Assembly (NCBI GenBank): GCA_024345305.1
Contig: BRON01000013.1
Location: 1 to 64,000 of the forward strand
DNA length: 64,000 nucleotides
Source: Mrakia gelida
Taxonomy: Eukaryota; Basidiomycota; Tremellomycetes; Cystofilobasidiales; Mrakiaceae
Direction of reading: 5' to 3'
The translations under genes and the position numbers were made by a program. The first letter of the stretch is position 1. Every line of letters starts with the position of its first letter. Shown piece by piece: positions 1 to 12,360 of the stretch. Below the pieces are notes generated by a model. It saw only the letters and a program-made list of their open reading frames with translations, made no database searches and had not been told where the DNA came from.

Positions 1-622
1 ACGCGTTGAACGAGCTCTGCATTTGTTTGGGCTCAGGGCTTACTCGCCGTTTTTGGAAAGCTCACCGTTTTCGGGTTAGGGAATGGTAGTGATGCTCCGC
101 GTCTGTAAGTTGACTTGAAGACAGACGTCAGCATTCCAGGTTGAACCGTTTGTTTCGCTCCACTCGCCAGTTCTGGAAAGAGCGAGGAGATTGGCCTGTT
201 CTCTCCCCAACCTTTTCAACACTCTTTTCGAATCTGTATAGGGTCGAAAAGGATATACAAGGGTTGTACTTTGTGTTGTGAATGATTTGAAATAACTTAG
301 GGTTAGAGGGAGAGAAAGAGAAGACGACGCGATGGAGGATCGAGAGAGGGCCGCGTGGTTTGGGCTTCCAGTCCCTGATCTCGATGGTCCGATCACGAGC
401 TCTCCCCCGAGAACCGATACACAGCTGTCGATCTCATAGCACACGACTCTTGAGAGTCCGAGAACAGCTTCCCTCCCTTCTAGGGGAGCCAGCGCCATCG
501 CGACTCTCGAGCTACCGATCTTGAGTTCGCAAACGAAAGCGAGAGCGGCCAGGTCGTTTCCAAAACATGCATAACAGGTCGTCCTCGTATCAACATCGAT
601 ATCTACATCCCTTCCACCCACC
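1..622. other. Window edge and 3' flank of NDUFA2
   Basis: I find no convincing gene here. A long minus-strand open frame covers about 76-621, but it has no ATG near its 5' end, no recognisable family, and lies directly downstream of the NDUFA2 stop, so it is treated as 3'UTR or chance. Confidence 0.4.
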
Positions 623-1358
623 TCACTGAACCCCAGCAGCGATCAATTCCTCCACCCGTTGAGTGACCTGAGAGGAGGACAAGTCCCCGAGGGGAGCTTG
701 CGTTTCTATCTCTGTTCAGCGAACGAACCCATCCGAGCAAACCGAAGGTGAAGACGAAGAGCATGGATCAGTAAGGTGCTATGAAGGTGAAGTAGAGATG
801 GATGGAGATGGGGATGGGGATGGGGATGGGTTGGGGGAGACGAGATGGGATGGAAAGAGGAAGAGCTCACCGAACCTAGCCATCACTCTCGGACTGACTC
901 CCTCTGCTTTTCTAATGAGCACCTTGAGATCTGGATTGGCGGCTTTGAGAGGGAGGTCGGTTTCGTTGAGGAAGGCTCTGAGGAAAGAACGAAGCAAGAG
1001 GGGGAGCGAGGTCAGATCTCTCTCTCTTGTGGAGGGAAGGAGGGGAAGGAAGGGAAGGAAGGTGTGGAGAAGAGCGAAGGGGAAGAGAGATGGGAGGGAC
1101 GGGAACGAACCTGACTCCCGCGCTCGCTTGAGAAGTCTGGCAGAGATGAAGTCGGAGCTCTTTGAGAGCTGTAGGGAGAGCTTTGCTGGGAGACAGCTTG
1201 GAGTCGGGATGGGGGTTGTGGGAAGAAGGGAAGCGAGGCGAGAGAGGATGTCGCCAGCGAGGAGAGTTGACCTCAACTCGCCAGCATCGTCCCCTCCCTT
1301 CTCCCTTCACTCTTTCACAGTAAACTACAATCCCTTCTACCCAGCGCCCATCCATCAT
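623..1358 (-). CDS. NADH:ubiquinone oxidoreductase subunit NDUFA2 (CI-B8)
   Basis: This is an accessory subunit of mitochondrial complex I with the thioredoxin-like L51/S25/CI-B8 fold, located on the matrix arm. Three exons are clear. The first contains ALKELRLHLCQTSQASAG. The second reads FLNETDLPLKAANPDLKVLIRK then EGVSPRVMARFG, matching the family core 'KKANPDLPILIRE...P.LWARY'. The third reads IETQAPLGDLSSSQVTQRVEELI and ends at TGA 623-625, matching the family tail. Reading frame is kept across both introns (donors gttcgt and gtgagc). The protein is about 100 residues, as usual for the family. The 5' end is the weak point: the conserved exon begins at or before 1196, and I join it provisionally to an ATG at 1358 through an intron with donor gtagaa. 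That start would lie only 7 bp from the divergent start of the next gene, so the true first exon may differ. Function is confident; start is not. Confidence 0.8.
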
Positions 1359-1364
1359 CAAACC

Positions 1365-1880
1365 ATGTCTCAACCTCCTCCTCACCAGTTCAGAGCCGTG
1401 AGTTCAAACTCGTTCGAAGAAGAAGAGCGAGGGAAGATCGGGTCGGCTGAAACCATCTCCTTCTATTGTTTTCGCTTTGTAGATCGTCAAAGGTAAGCTT
1501 CACCATGTTTTTTCTCGGTCAGGGATGTGTAGAACTGACCTGTCTCTGTCGTTTCGAGCGGATATATTTTGGACCGGAATGACGTCCGCAGGAAAAGGTG
1601 AGCTTCGACCTCTCCTTCACTTTCCTCCTTTGCGCGCGCGTGCCTCTGCCTCTGCGCCGTCCCCTCGCTCGACCACCAAGCTGATGGATCCTAGGGCCGC
1701 TTCCATGTTTCTGTAGGATCCTCCACCTCGCTGGAATCTCTGCTTCTCGAATGGGTTCCTCTCAGCGAGAGGACGAACCTCCCTCTTTTCTTTCCCTCGC
1801 CGGCATTCTTGGGGATCCTTCTTATTATATACAGGGGAGGAGGTCGGTCTCCTTCATCGTCCTCCACAGTCTCAAGCTAG
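1365..1880 (+). CDS. Small predicted single-TM protein, function unknown
   Basis: Four exons (1365-1397, 1483-1492, 1559-1597, 1717-1880) keep one frame and give 81 residues. The splice sites look normal (gtgagt, gtaagc, gtgagc donors; tag, gag, tag acceptors). The N-terminus is MSQPPPHQFRAIVKADIF. A hydrophobic stretch around residues 52-67 (LPLFFPSPAFLGILLIIY) could be a membrane segment, followed by a Ser/Gly/Arg-rich tail. I do not recognise a family. The support is the spliced open frame, the head-to-head position against NDUFA2, and a second exon of only 10 nt, which is unusual. It may instead be mis-spliced or non-coding. Confidence 0.35.
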
Positions 1881-2110
1881 AGAGTATGGAATGACTATCA
1901 TGATAGGTGACGATGCATGTCCGTTCCGCCCTGGAGTCGGGATCAAGCGCTGAGGGGTGAAAGGCATGCTCGATTCAGAAAGAAAAACACAAGAAATATA
2001 GGGAGTGAAGACAAACGAAGAATAAGAAAGACCGGAGCCGCGGTGCAAGATACAGAAAGAAAGGGTTTGAGTCAAAACGGATGTGGGTGAATTCGGGTCG
2101 GGGTCTTCGT

Positions 2111-5100
2111 CTAGAACGTGTGCTTCCCCCTTGTGTCGTCTGGCCACCCACACCCAGCAAGCCAACACCCCCCAAGCCCAAAGAGTCAGCTCTTACTTAT
2201 CCCACTCGAACCTAACCTCCAAAGAAATGTGAACGACTGACAAGGCAAAGTTGCGATTGCCACCGCTGACAAGAACGCGCCTGCGCCAGCCATGTAGAGC
2301 ACTCCGTTGCTGTTCGGGTCGAAGATGGACTGAGCTGCGATGGGCGCGACCGTACTTGAGAGACGACCGAGGGTAGAGAGCATGCCGGACGCGGATCCTC
2401 GGACGGGGGCGGGGAAAGCTTCAGGCGTGTAGGCGTAGAGCGCGGCGGCGTAGGCGGACTGGAAGAAGTATTCCTGAGATGAGAAAAAAAGGGGGCAGGC
2501 GAGATGGTGGTGAGAAGAGAGAAAGGATGGATGGATTTCGATGGGGAAGAAGTGGGAGGGAGGGAGGGGGCCGGCGACTTACCATGGCATTGAACCCCAC
2601 GAACGCTGGAAGGGAGTCGACGATCGAGAAAAGGAAAAGGGACGCGCCCATCAAGCCCGCCAAGAAGAACATCGCCCTGAAAAAAAAAGCAGGTGGCAAA
2701 TGAAGTGTTACCAAGGACGAGAAAGAAAGGGACGAGAAAGAAGAGAGAAGAAGAGGGGGAAGGACTCACCACTTTCGGCCGAGCTTAGGAATCTCGAGTG
2801 CAGCGGCAGCGAGGAGCGTCGCGACGGTTCCAGGAAGGTAAACGTAGATGTAGTTGAGGTAAGTCTGACGGAGGGAGACGTCGGTGGAGACGCCTTTGGC
2901 GCGGAGGATGAGGGGGAGGACTGGAGTGGAGGGAGATGACGGCAAGTTAGGTCGTGGGTTGGAGAGAAAGAGGCTGAGAGGGGAAGGAAAAGAACGGACA
3001 GCCTCCAGCAATGGAAAAGGACCAAAACAGGGACATCTGCGAGAAGCGAGAGAAGCGAGATCAGCGAGGAGAGCGAAACGGGACGGGACGCGATGAAGGA
3101 GAGATCACGCACGTAGGCAACGGCCATGGAAGCGAAGAGCCACATCGCTCGCTTCGTCCTGAAGAGACCTTTGAGACGCTTGAGCTCGCCCTGCAGTGAG
3201 AAGAAACAGCCAGCCAGACGCAGATGAGCCCACCGCTGTGTCTTCTTTCGTGATCACCGGAACGCGACTCACCACGATCCTTTGTCCAACAGTCGGCGAC
3301 GGTTGCTGCCCTCCAACGAGATGACTCTCTCCGGCAGAAGAGGCGCTGACGGTGTCCTTCATCGACGCGTCGAGCGCTCGGAAAAGGTCGATAGTAAGCG
3401 ACGGCGTTCCAGCTTTGTTGTAGGCGGCGATCCGGTGGACGACGATGATGGCCTCTTCGTCTCGGCCTTTAGCGAGGAGAAACCTGGGGCCAAAGGACAA
3501 GGGAAGGTGAGCGTGACGAGGGGGGGGAGAAGGGGAGCCGACGAATAAAGATTGAACTGACTTGGGTGACTCCTGGAAATGGAAGAGCAGGAACCGAGCG
3601 GCGAAGATGGCGAGGGTGATACAGCCGAGAATGATGAACAGGTAGCGCCTGCGTGAAACCGAGACAAGAGGGTCAGTTCAACGTCTGAGAGGGACGTAAG
3701 AGGGGCAAAAAAGAGCCTCCTCACCATCCCATGTTGTCTCCTCTTTGACAGCACGGCGTCTGCCCAGCCTTGCACGCAGGGAGAGCGGTGCTACACGAAT
3801 ACTTGGGAACGACGCCGAAGCTGATGACAGAAGCGACCACGACGCCGATAGGTTGGAAGAAGGAAAGGGCGGCGAGAAGGAAGCGGCGGTTCTGAAAGGG
3901 AAAAACGAGACGCTCGTCAGCAATCAATTCGATTCGGATGAAGGGGAGCAGAGCAGATGGAGTTCCACGAACGGTGGGAAGGAACTCAAGAGTGATGGTG
4001 GCATCGATGGGAATGTTTCCGCCGACTCCAAAGCCGCTGAGAGAGAGATGCCAGGAGCAAAAGCGTCAGCCCGTCGCGTCTACGCGTAAGATCTAAGCGA
4101 GCGAAGACGAGAACGGGGAGCGAGCGGACCTACATGAGAGAGGATATGAAGCAGAGGGCTTTGAAGTTGGAGGGTCCGGCGAAGATCAGACCGAAGATGG
4201 AGGAGATGAGGCAAGTGAGGTTGAAGCACCATCGCCTGCCGATGATGTCGACCGAAAGACCCCTGCAAGTGAAACCAGACGAGCGAGCGCACGAAGCGTC
4301 ACCTCGAGAAAAAAGAAGAAGGAGGAGGAGACCGCAGGGGAGATACGGATTAACTCACCAAAACAAAGCTCCTACCGTCAATCCCGCCGCAAACGCTGTG
4401 GTGGAGGGGCCAGATGGAGGATCAGCAGCTGCAGCAAGGCGAGCAGATCTCACCGACGCTCCTCACCGGTGAAGAGGTTGCCGATCTGGTCGTTCGGTAC
4501 GCCCTGGGAGACGCAAAGCGATAAGGAAGTCAGCATCGATCCAAAACCCGTGAAGCAGGAAAGAAAATAGGAACGTACAAGCTCAGCTTGAAGCGCGCCA
4601 GCGATAAGTCCGAACGCCTGGGCCCAGCAGAGGTCAAGGAAGTATCCGAAGCTGCGAGCAGAGCGAGAGGAAAGATGAAGCGAAGACGACGGGTCAGCGG
4701 GAACGCGATGAAAAACGTGCGCAGGCTTAGTTAGATCGCAGAAGCGAAAGGAAGGCAAAAATCGAACAGGCAAGCTTACCCGCAGAGGAAGAAGACACAC
4801 CACTAGATTGTGAAAAAGGAGAGTGAGCTGAGAAGATCAGCTCCTGATCGATGTCAAAAGCAGATTGGAGTGCAGCGAGCCGAGGTCTCTCTCGACTCAC
4901 CTGGTATCGCCCAAGTCCCCAGAAAGCAGACGGATCCGCGTTCTGCCTGTCGAACTCTCTGTTGATCTGTGTTTATGAAAAAGGACGTTCCGCGACGGGG
5001 TCAGCCTGCATTCAGCTCCGTTTCGGTGCGCGCCATCGACGCGAAGCTCACCAAAACGCTCTTCTTCTCGTAGAGGCTGAGGTCCTCGTATCGAAGGCCG

Positions 5101-5276
5101 GCGATAAGGGTAGCCTCGTCCACACGAAGGTTCTGGAGTGTTGTGTCCTCGTCGAAAGTAGATCTGCCTGCAGGAGGGGAGCCAGAACCGGCGGTGGAGG
5201 TGGAGGGGTTCACGAGCGAGTCCTCCTTCTTCTCGATCGACACGTAGGGGGAAATGGAAGGACCAAGGGGTTCCAT
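2111..5276 (-). CDS. MFS transporter, SV2-like / sugar-porter type
   Basis: This is a twelve-helix plasma-membrane transporter of the major facilitator superfamily, close to the fungal SV2-like group; the substrate cannot be told from sequence. About 12 exons are split by 60-100 nt introns. Recognisable pieces in order: cytosolic N-tail starting MEPLGPSISPYVSIEKKED; LYEKKSVLINREFDRQN just before the membrane core; FGYFLDLCWAQAFGLIAG; AAGLTVGAFFWGLSVDIIGRR (helix 2-3 loop, MFS signature); GFGVGGNIPIDATI (helix 4, the SV2-type GxGxGGN motif); PKYSCSTALPACKAGQTPC, a Cys-rich extracellular loop; NYIYVYLPGTVATLLAAAAL; AYAAALYAYTPEAFPAPVRG; and the terminal LPYDTRGKHTF, a typical MFS end. The start at 5276 is the first ATG in the frame. 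The frame is open upstream to about 5487, but no ATG joins it cleanly, so an extra 5' exon cannot be excluded. Confidence 0.85.
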
Positions 5277-6139
5277 GGCGAGGAGAGCGTACGGGTGGGG
5301 ATGTCGGTTAGGGATGATAAAGGAGGGAATCGATGAGTTGAGAGGGTTAGCGGGGAGGATAGCCAAGGTCGTGAGGAACTGAAAAGGAGCCTGGAGCTGA
5401 TTGATCGCTTGGAGCTGATCGGGCGGGAGCTCGTCCCTGGGAGCTTTCTTTACGGGCACAGATCGCGTCGGATCGAAGAAGAACAGATCGGTGCCTAAAG
5501 TCGGTGTATCTAAGAGTCAAGATCGCGAGGGGGGTCAAGCGAAACAAACCGTCATCACGGATGCAGGTGAGCGAGAGGCGACGCGACGTGGGACGAATCC
5601 GTTTTCGCTGCTACTCTTCGTGTCGAGCTCTGGTACAAACCTGAGTCTTTGCAACCGATGGAGATTTAGATTACCTCTCGACTCATATACTTGGCGCACT
5701 CGTAGCTTTCCTCACTATCGAGGGAGAGGGAGAGCAGAAACGGAGAAGGAGCGCTCGTCTGTTCGTTCGCTCGTTCGCTCGACGCGCCCCTCACCCTCCC
5801 TCCTTTTCCTCCCTCCCCCTCTCTCCCCACTCGTCCGCGTCCAAGAGGAAGAAGGGAAATCATGAAAAAATCTTCAAGCGCTCAAGCTCAAAACTCAAGC
5901 CTAGTCGCACGCAAGAAAAGGGTTCGGTTCGGGTTCTAGACTAGATGAAATAGATGAAACGAAACGGAGCGAAGAAGAGGGTCGTCAAAGGAAAAGCGAG
6001 TCGAAAGGAAGCGAAAGAAGGGAAGAGGTCGTCAAAAGAAGAGAAGAAACGAGAAGAGTTCCGAGACAGTGGGAGAGGAAAGTGAGGGAGAAGAAAGGCA
6101 AAGCGAAACGAAGGGAGGGAGGGAGCGAGCGAACGAGGT
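5277..6139. other. Intergenic: MFS 5' region and Rab5 3' flank
   Basis: About 860 bp separate two minus-strand genes. It holds an intron-like segment (acceptor near 5488) probably belonging to the 5'UTR of the MFS gene, then purine/pyrimidine-skewed sequence around 5950-6130 that should be the Rab5 3'UTR. I see no further gene. Confidence 0.4.
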
Positions 6140-7881
<1,742 letters not shown>

Positions 7882-8200
7882 CTGAAGAAGGGTGGGTGGG
7901 GGGAGGGTGAGAGTTAGAGCGACGACGTCAAGTCAAGGGAGGGGAGAGCTCGAAATGGAGGAGGAGGGAGAGCGAGAAGGTCGTCAAGAGGGAAGGAGGG
8001 CTGCCAACCACCAGGAGCAACTTTCGTATACTTGTTCGGATCCGATCAAGAAGAGACTCGCCTCAACTTCATTCTCGTACCATCAACAAGTTCGTACAAA
8101 AAACGAAGGAGGGAGACAGCGAGCTTGGAAGGAAGGAGAGATCGATCGAGCTGACCTTTTATCCCCTTCCCTTCGTTTCGTTCAGCTCTTTCAAGCAGCC
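7882..8200. promoter_or_regulatory. Shared divergent promoter, Rab5 / WDR83
   Basis: These 319 bp separate two divergent start codons and must contain both 5'UTRs and promoters. The sequence is purine-rich on the Rab5 side and pyrimidine-rich just before the WD40 start. I see no TATA box. Confidence 0.5.
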
Positions 8201-10259
8201 ATGGCTCCTCCCTCCTCCTCCTCCTCCTCCTCAGCAGTAGTAGACCTCTCTTCTTCCCCTTTACCACCACCTTCCAAACTAGTCCATACGTTCGTCTCGT
8301 CTCCCTTCTTACCTCGTCCAACCCATCTCTCTCTCTTGAGCTCAAGCTCACCTCCCTGCGTCCCTCTCGTTCGTCCGTTCATCCCCAGCCTCGACGCCCA
8401 TCAAGGACCCGTCCATATCGTGAAGTACAACGTAAGTCCTCCTCTCTCTCTGGCTTTGAGGTGAGGACAGGAAGGGTGGGTGCTGATCGTTTGGCTTCTT
8501 GGAAACGCTAACCAGGTCGGAGCGAAATACTGTCTCTCAGGAGGTCAAGATCGCACCATTCGTCTCTGGAACCCTACTTCGGGCAAGGAGATCAAGGCGT
8601 ACAAGGGGCATGGGTATGAGGTCCTGGGGATAGCTGTGTGAGTGCCGACGACCCTTCCCGACCGACCTTTCTTGTTTCTGGGGAAGGAGGGAGGGGAGAA
8701 GCGAGAGAGCGTCGAAGGCTGACCTTGGTCTTCGTTCGTTTCGTGTTTTCGTTTGGCATGTTTTTTAGGTCCCCCGACAACGCTCGCTTCGCCTCCTGCG
8801 GAGGGGACAAGGCTGTCTTCCTCTGGGACGTGACCTCTGGATCTGTGATCAAGAGGTTCAGTGGTCATTCGGGGAAGGTCAACGCCGTGGGGTTCAACAA
8901 GGATGCGTCTGTTTTGGCTAGTGGTGAGTCGGACGTTCCTCCTCCTTCTTCGTGCTTTCTTGAAGATACGGAATGCTGATCGAGCGTTCTCCGGGGGGCA
9001 AACTCAGGCTCCTACGACGCTTCGTTACATCTCTGGGACATGAAGTTCGTCTCGTCTCGTCGCGTTTCGTCTCGCTTCTCCTCTCGCGTCCCTCTTCCCT
9101 CCCTTTCACGCGTTCATACCCAAACCCACACTCACCCAGATCCTCTTCGGCTCCGCTTCGCTTCATCTCAGATCCCAAATGCGTTCCCCCATCCAAACCC
9201 TCACGGAAGCCAAAGACTCCCTCACCTCCGTCGTCCTGACGGACCACACCCTCCTCACTGGATCCGTCGATGGTTACGTCCGAGAGTACGATCTTAGAGC
9301 TGGAGTACTGAGAGAGGATTACGTTGGTCGTGAGTGAACCCGAGTGGGCGTTTGTGTTCGACCTTGAGCTGAGCAGCGCGTTCGAGGAAGCTGACTCGAC
9401 TCGTCGCGTCCCCCTCCACTCTTTTTCCCTTTCCCTTCCTCCATCCCCTTCCCCCGTCCCCCTCCCCTCCACCCCCAATCCAACCACCCACCCATCCACC
9501 CCCACCTCAGACCCAATAACCTCGCTCACCCCCTCCCCTTCCTCACCCGCAACCCTTCTCGTCTCCTCGCTCGACTCCCACCTCCGTCTCCTCGACCGCA
9601 CGAACGGCAAGATCCTCGCTTCCTTCTCCGGTCACGTCAACACCGAGTACCGCTCCAAGGCTTGCTTCGGGTACGGCGAGGGGAGTGTGGTGTGTGGGGA
9701 TGAGGAAGGAAGGGTTTGGGGGTGGGGGGTGATGGATGTGAGTAGGACGCGAGCGCGAAAGAGAGGGACGAGGGGGAGGAGGGGAGAGAGGGGGGGAGGT
9801 TCGCGTTGCGTTGCGGGAACAGAAAGGGGAGGACGAGGGCTGGGTGTATATGCGACAGGGAGTTGGCGTGGGAGGCGAGGGATGAGCGATGAGCTTGAAC
9901 GAAACTGACCTTCCCCTCCCTCTCCCCTCCCTCTCCTCTCCCTCTTCCCTCCTCTCTCCCTCTCCAAAAGTCCAAACCTCTCCTCCCCTTAGACGCTTCC
10001 TCCACCAAACCAGCACCCACCAAGCCCAAGAAGATCCACGACAAGGTCGTCACCTGGGTGGAAACCCATCCATCCAATGCCGATGAGATGTTGACGGCGA
10101 GTGCTGGTGAGTTTTCGCGTTTCGATTGGGGTTGGATTTGGGAGGGGAGGGGAGGGGAGGGAGAGAGGGAGAGAGGGGTGAGAGAGCTGATTCTGTTTGG
10201 GTGTTTGTGTGGTGGTGGGTGGGAAAACAGATGGGACTGTGAAGGTTTGGCGACGGTGA
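8201..10259 (+). CDS. WD40-repeat protein, WDR83/MORG1-like
   Basis: This is a seven-bladed WD40 propeller of the WDR83 (MORG1) type. In animals the family scaffolds ERK-pathway components and is also found in spliceosomal C complexes; the role here is inferred. ATG 8201 gives a Ser-rich leader (about 70 residues), then blades beginning LDAHQGPVHIVKYN. Further blades: YCLSGGQDRTIRLWNPTSGK; GHGYEVLGIAVSPDNARFAS; CGGDKAVFLWDVTSG; RFSGHSGKVNAVGFNKDA; GSYDASLHLWDM; LTGSVDGYVREYDLRAG; VSSLDSHLRLLDRTNGKIL; VVCGDEEGRVWGWGVMD. The end is SAGDGTVKVWRR followed by TGA. Around eight exons are interrupted by short introns, the last at about 10110-10230. The order HQGPV...GKEIKAYKGH...SGKVNAV...SLDSHLRLLD is that of WDR83 rather than a generic WD40 protein. 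The Ser/Pro linker between blades 2 and 1 is longer than in animals. Confidence 0.85.
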
Positions 10260-10687
10260 GAGGGTGGGAGGAGAGGGACGCGTTCGCAAGTTCGTTTGGA
10301 CCGACGAGAGCGAGCTGGGATGGGGTGGGACGGGACGGGAGGAGACGAGCTGTCTAGTCATGGGACTCGAAGGACTTCGCTCCTAGCCTTTGCGTGGGAG
10401 GATATTGGGAAGAGAAGGAAGACGGAGAGGAGAGGACGAGACGAGCTCGCGACGCGAGTTCATTTGCTCTCGATCTCACGACGTGCCTTCTTTCTTCTAC
10501 GTAGCTTCCTTCGATAGCTATCTAGCCTCACCTTCTTATCTATCTACTCAGTCTTCGAAGCTACCATTCCAAGAAAGGCAACGCAGCGCAGAAACGTCAT
10601 CAATCCTCCGAAGACCCCTCTCTCGCGAAGCTCACCTCGAACTCCTCCCTTCCCTCCCTCTTTGCCCTTCCCTCTCTCGCAACCACG
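10260..10687. other. Intergenic, WDR83 3' flank and next promoter
   Basis: About 430 bp. The left half is G-rich 3'UTR sequence; the right half becomes CT-rich, as expected for a promoter and 5'UTR. No gene or structured element stands out. Confidence 0.4.
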
Positions 10688-12102
10688 ATGAGCTCGTCTG
10701 CCCAAGTCATCTCGTTCGTGATCGCCACCCTTCCATTCTCCGCTCCCCATCCTGTCCCTTTATCTGACAGCCTGCTCCCTCTTGTAGATGGCCTCGTGTG
10801 GGAGCGTTTCAGCCTCGCTTCCTCCCTCCCTCTTTCTGGAGACGACCTCGTACGGATCGCGAAGCTCAGCAGTAAGTTCGCTTCTTCTTTCAAGATACTC
10901 AACTTGAGAGAAGAGATGAGGGCCTAATCTGTCTTGATTGGCTGACCAGGCTATACAATCACTATCGAACTCTGGTCTTTTGGGAGGATTCCAGTCCTCT
11001 CCTCCTCGAGCTTCCCTCGCTTCCTTCGTCCCTCCTCGTTCGTCTAGCTCACTCCCTCTTTCCCTCCCACCCCGACCTAAATCAGCTCTGACCCTCCCTC
11101 TTGCCCTCATCATCACCAACGTCGTCGTCTTTCTACAGCCCCTGCTCCAAGACCTCCTCCTAATCCTAACCCATCTCCCCCTCCTCGCCTCGCTCGTCTC
11201 CCTCCTCCTCAACATCTACCTGATCCTCCTCCCTTCAACCCTCCTCTTCCGCTGCCCAATCCTCGTACTCGCTCAAATGCTCGCCAATCTCTGGATCGAC
11301 GCCGTCCTCTGGAGCTTGGGCGTGCTGGGTGGACTGAGAGTCAGGTTCAGGCGAGGGCGAAGAGGAGGAAGAAAGGGAGGGTCGAGGTTTGGGTTCGCGT
11401 TCGCGTTCGTCGGGTTGGGAGATGGGCTGAAGGGTGCTGGGATGAGGAATTTGGTTCTTTTGGAGGTAAGCTGCTCGTCCTTGTTTCTTCGTTCGCACTC
11501 GAGGCCCACAGCTCACACGCTCGCTCGTCTCTCGACTCGAACATCAGAACCACCTCCTCTCCTCCCCGTCCTCACCGTACACCATCCTCCTCATGCTTCC
11601 AACGCACCTCTTCCTCGGTCCTCCCCCTCCTCCAAAAGCAAACAACTGGGTCCTCAAAGCTCTTCTCGTTCGAATGCGAGACGAGTCCTCCTCCTCGTCG
11701 GACGATCCACCTCCCTACTCTCCCTCCCCGACCGCCTCGACCTTCACCCTCCCACCTCCCCATCCCTCCTCACTCTACCCCTCCGACCTCTCCCCCGGCA
11801 GTCCCGGATCCTCAGCCGCCGCATCCGCAGGCGTTTGGGGATGGGGAGGAGTGGGTCGAGCTGGGGAGGTGGATAGGAAGGTGTCGAGCGGCAGCAGGGG
11901 GCCGAGTCCCAAGAAAGAGACGAACGCGAACGGGACGACGAGTTTCGGGTTCATGGGCGTTCCTCTGCCTTTGCCGTTCGGAGGGGAGAAGATGGGGAGG
12001 AAAGCTGAGGTGGCAAGGTTGGGTGTGGGTGGGGGGAAGAAGGGAAAGACGAGGAGGATGAGGATCTGGTGGAAGGAGGGTGGGGAGGGAGTTTGGGGTT
12101 GA
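10688..12102 (+). CDS. Predicted multi-TM protein with basic C-terminal tail, unknown
   Basis: Four exons give about 390 residues. The first exon encodes only MSSSAQ; its intron (donor gtcatc, branch tctgac, acceptor tgtag) leads to MASCGSVSASLPPSLFLE, and the frame then stays open to TGA at 12102. A hydrophobic block (residues about 70-135: LALIITNVVVFLQPLLQDLL, LASLVSLLLNIYLILLP, then ILVLAQMLANLWIDAVLW) suggests three or four membrane segments. A shorter hydrophobic stretch, YTILLMLPTHLFLG, opens the last exon. The C-terminal half is Ser/Pro-rich, then Gly-rich, and ends in a basic patch (KKGKTRRMRIWWK). I do not recognise a family. If the first splice is wrong, translation could begin at the second ATG (10788) in the same frame. 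Confidence 0.6.
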
Positions 12103-12360
12103 CGCGTTGAGGTTGGGTTGGGTTGGGCTTTTGAGCTGCTTGCTTTAGTTTCTCGGACGGGTGCTCTTGATGTGCTTCTTGGGCAGAAAGAGAAAGAGGG
12201 GAGAGGAAGGAAGGGTGCACGTGCCATGGGTATAGGTTGGTCGAGATTGCAAAAGACGAACAAGCGAAGAGAAGAAGAGGGTGAGACGAGGGACGAAAGA
12301 CGAGTGGCCGTCCCTTCTGAACCGAGCCTGAGGGAGATCGGGTGCGACGGTGACGAGTAG

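Noticed and set aside
76..621. 181-codon open frame on the minus strand
   Set aside because: No ATG near its 5' end, no family resemblance, and it lies directly in the 3' flank of NDUFA2.
5277..5487. N-terminal extension of the SV2-like MFS protein (VPVKKAPRDELPPDQLQ...)
   Set aside because: The frame is open, but no ATG precedes it, and the only nearby upstream ATG (near 5545) joins in the wrong phase; the ATG at 5276 is preferred.
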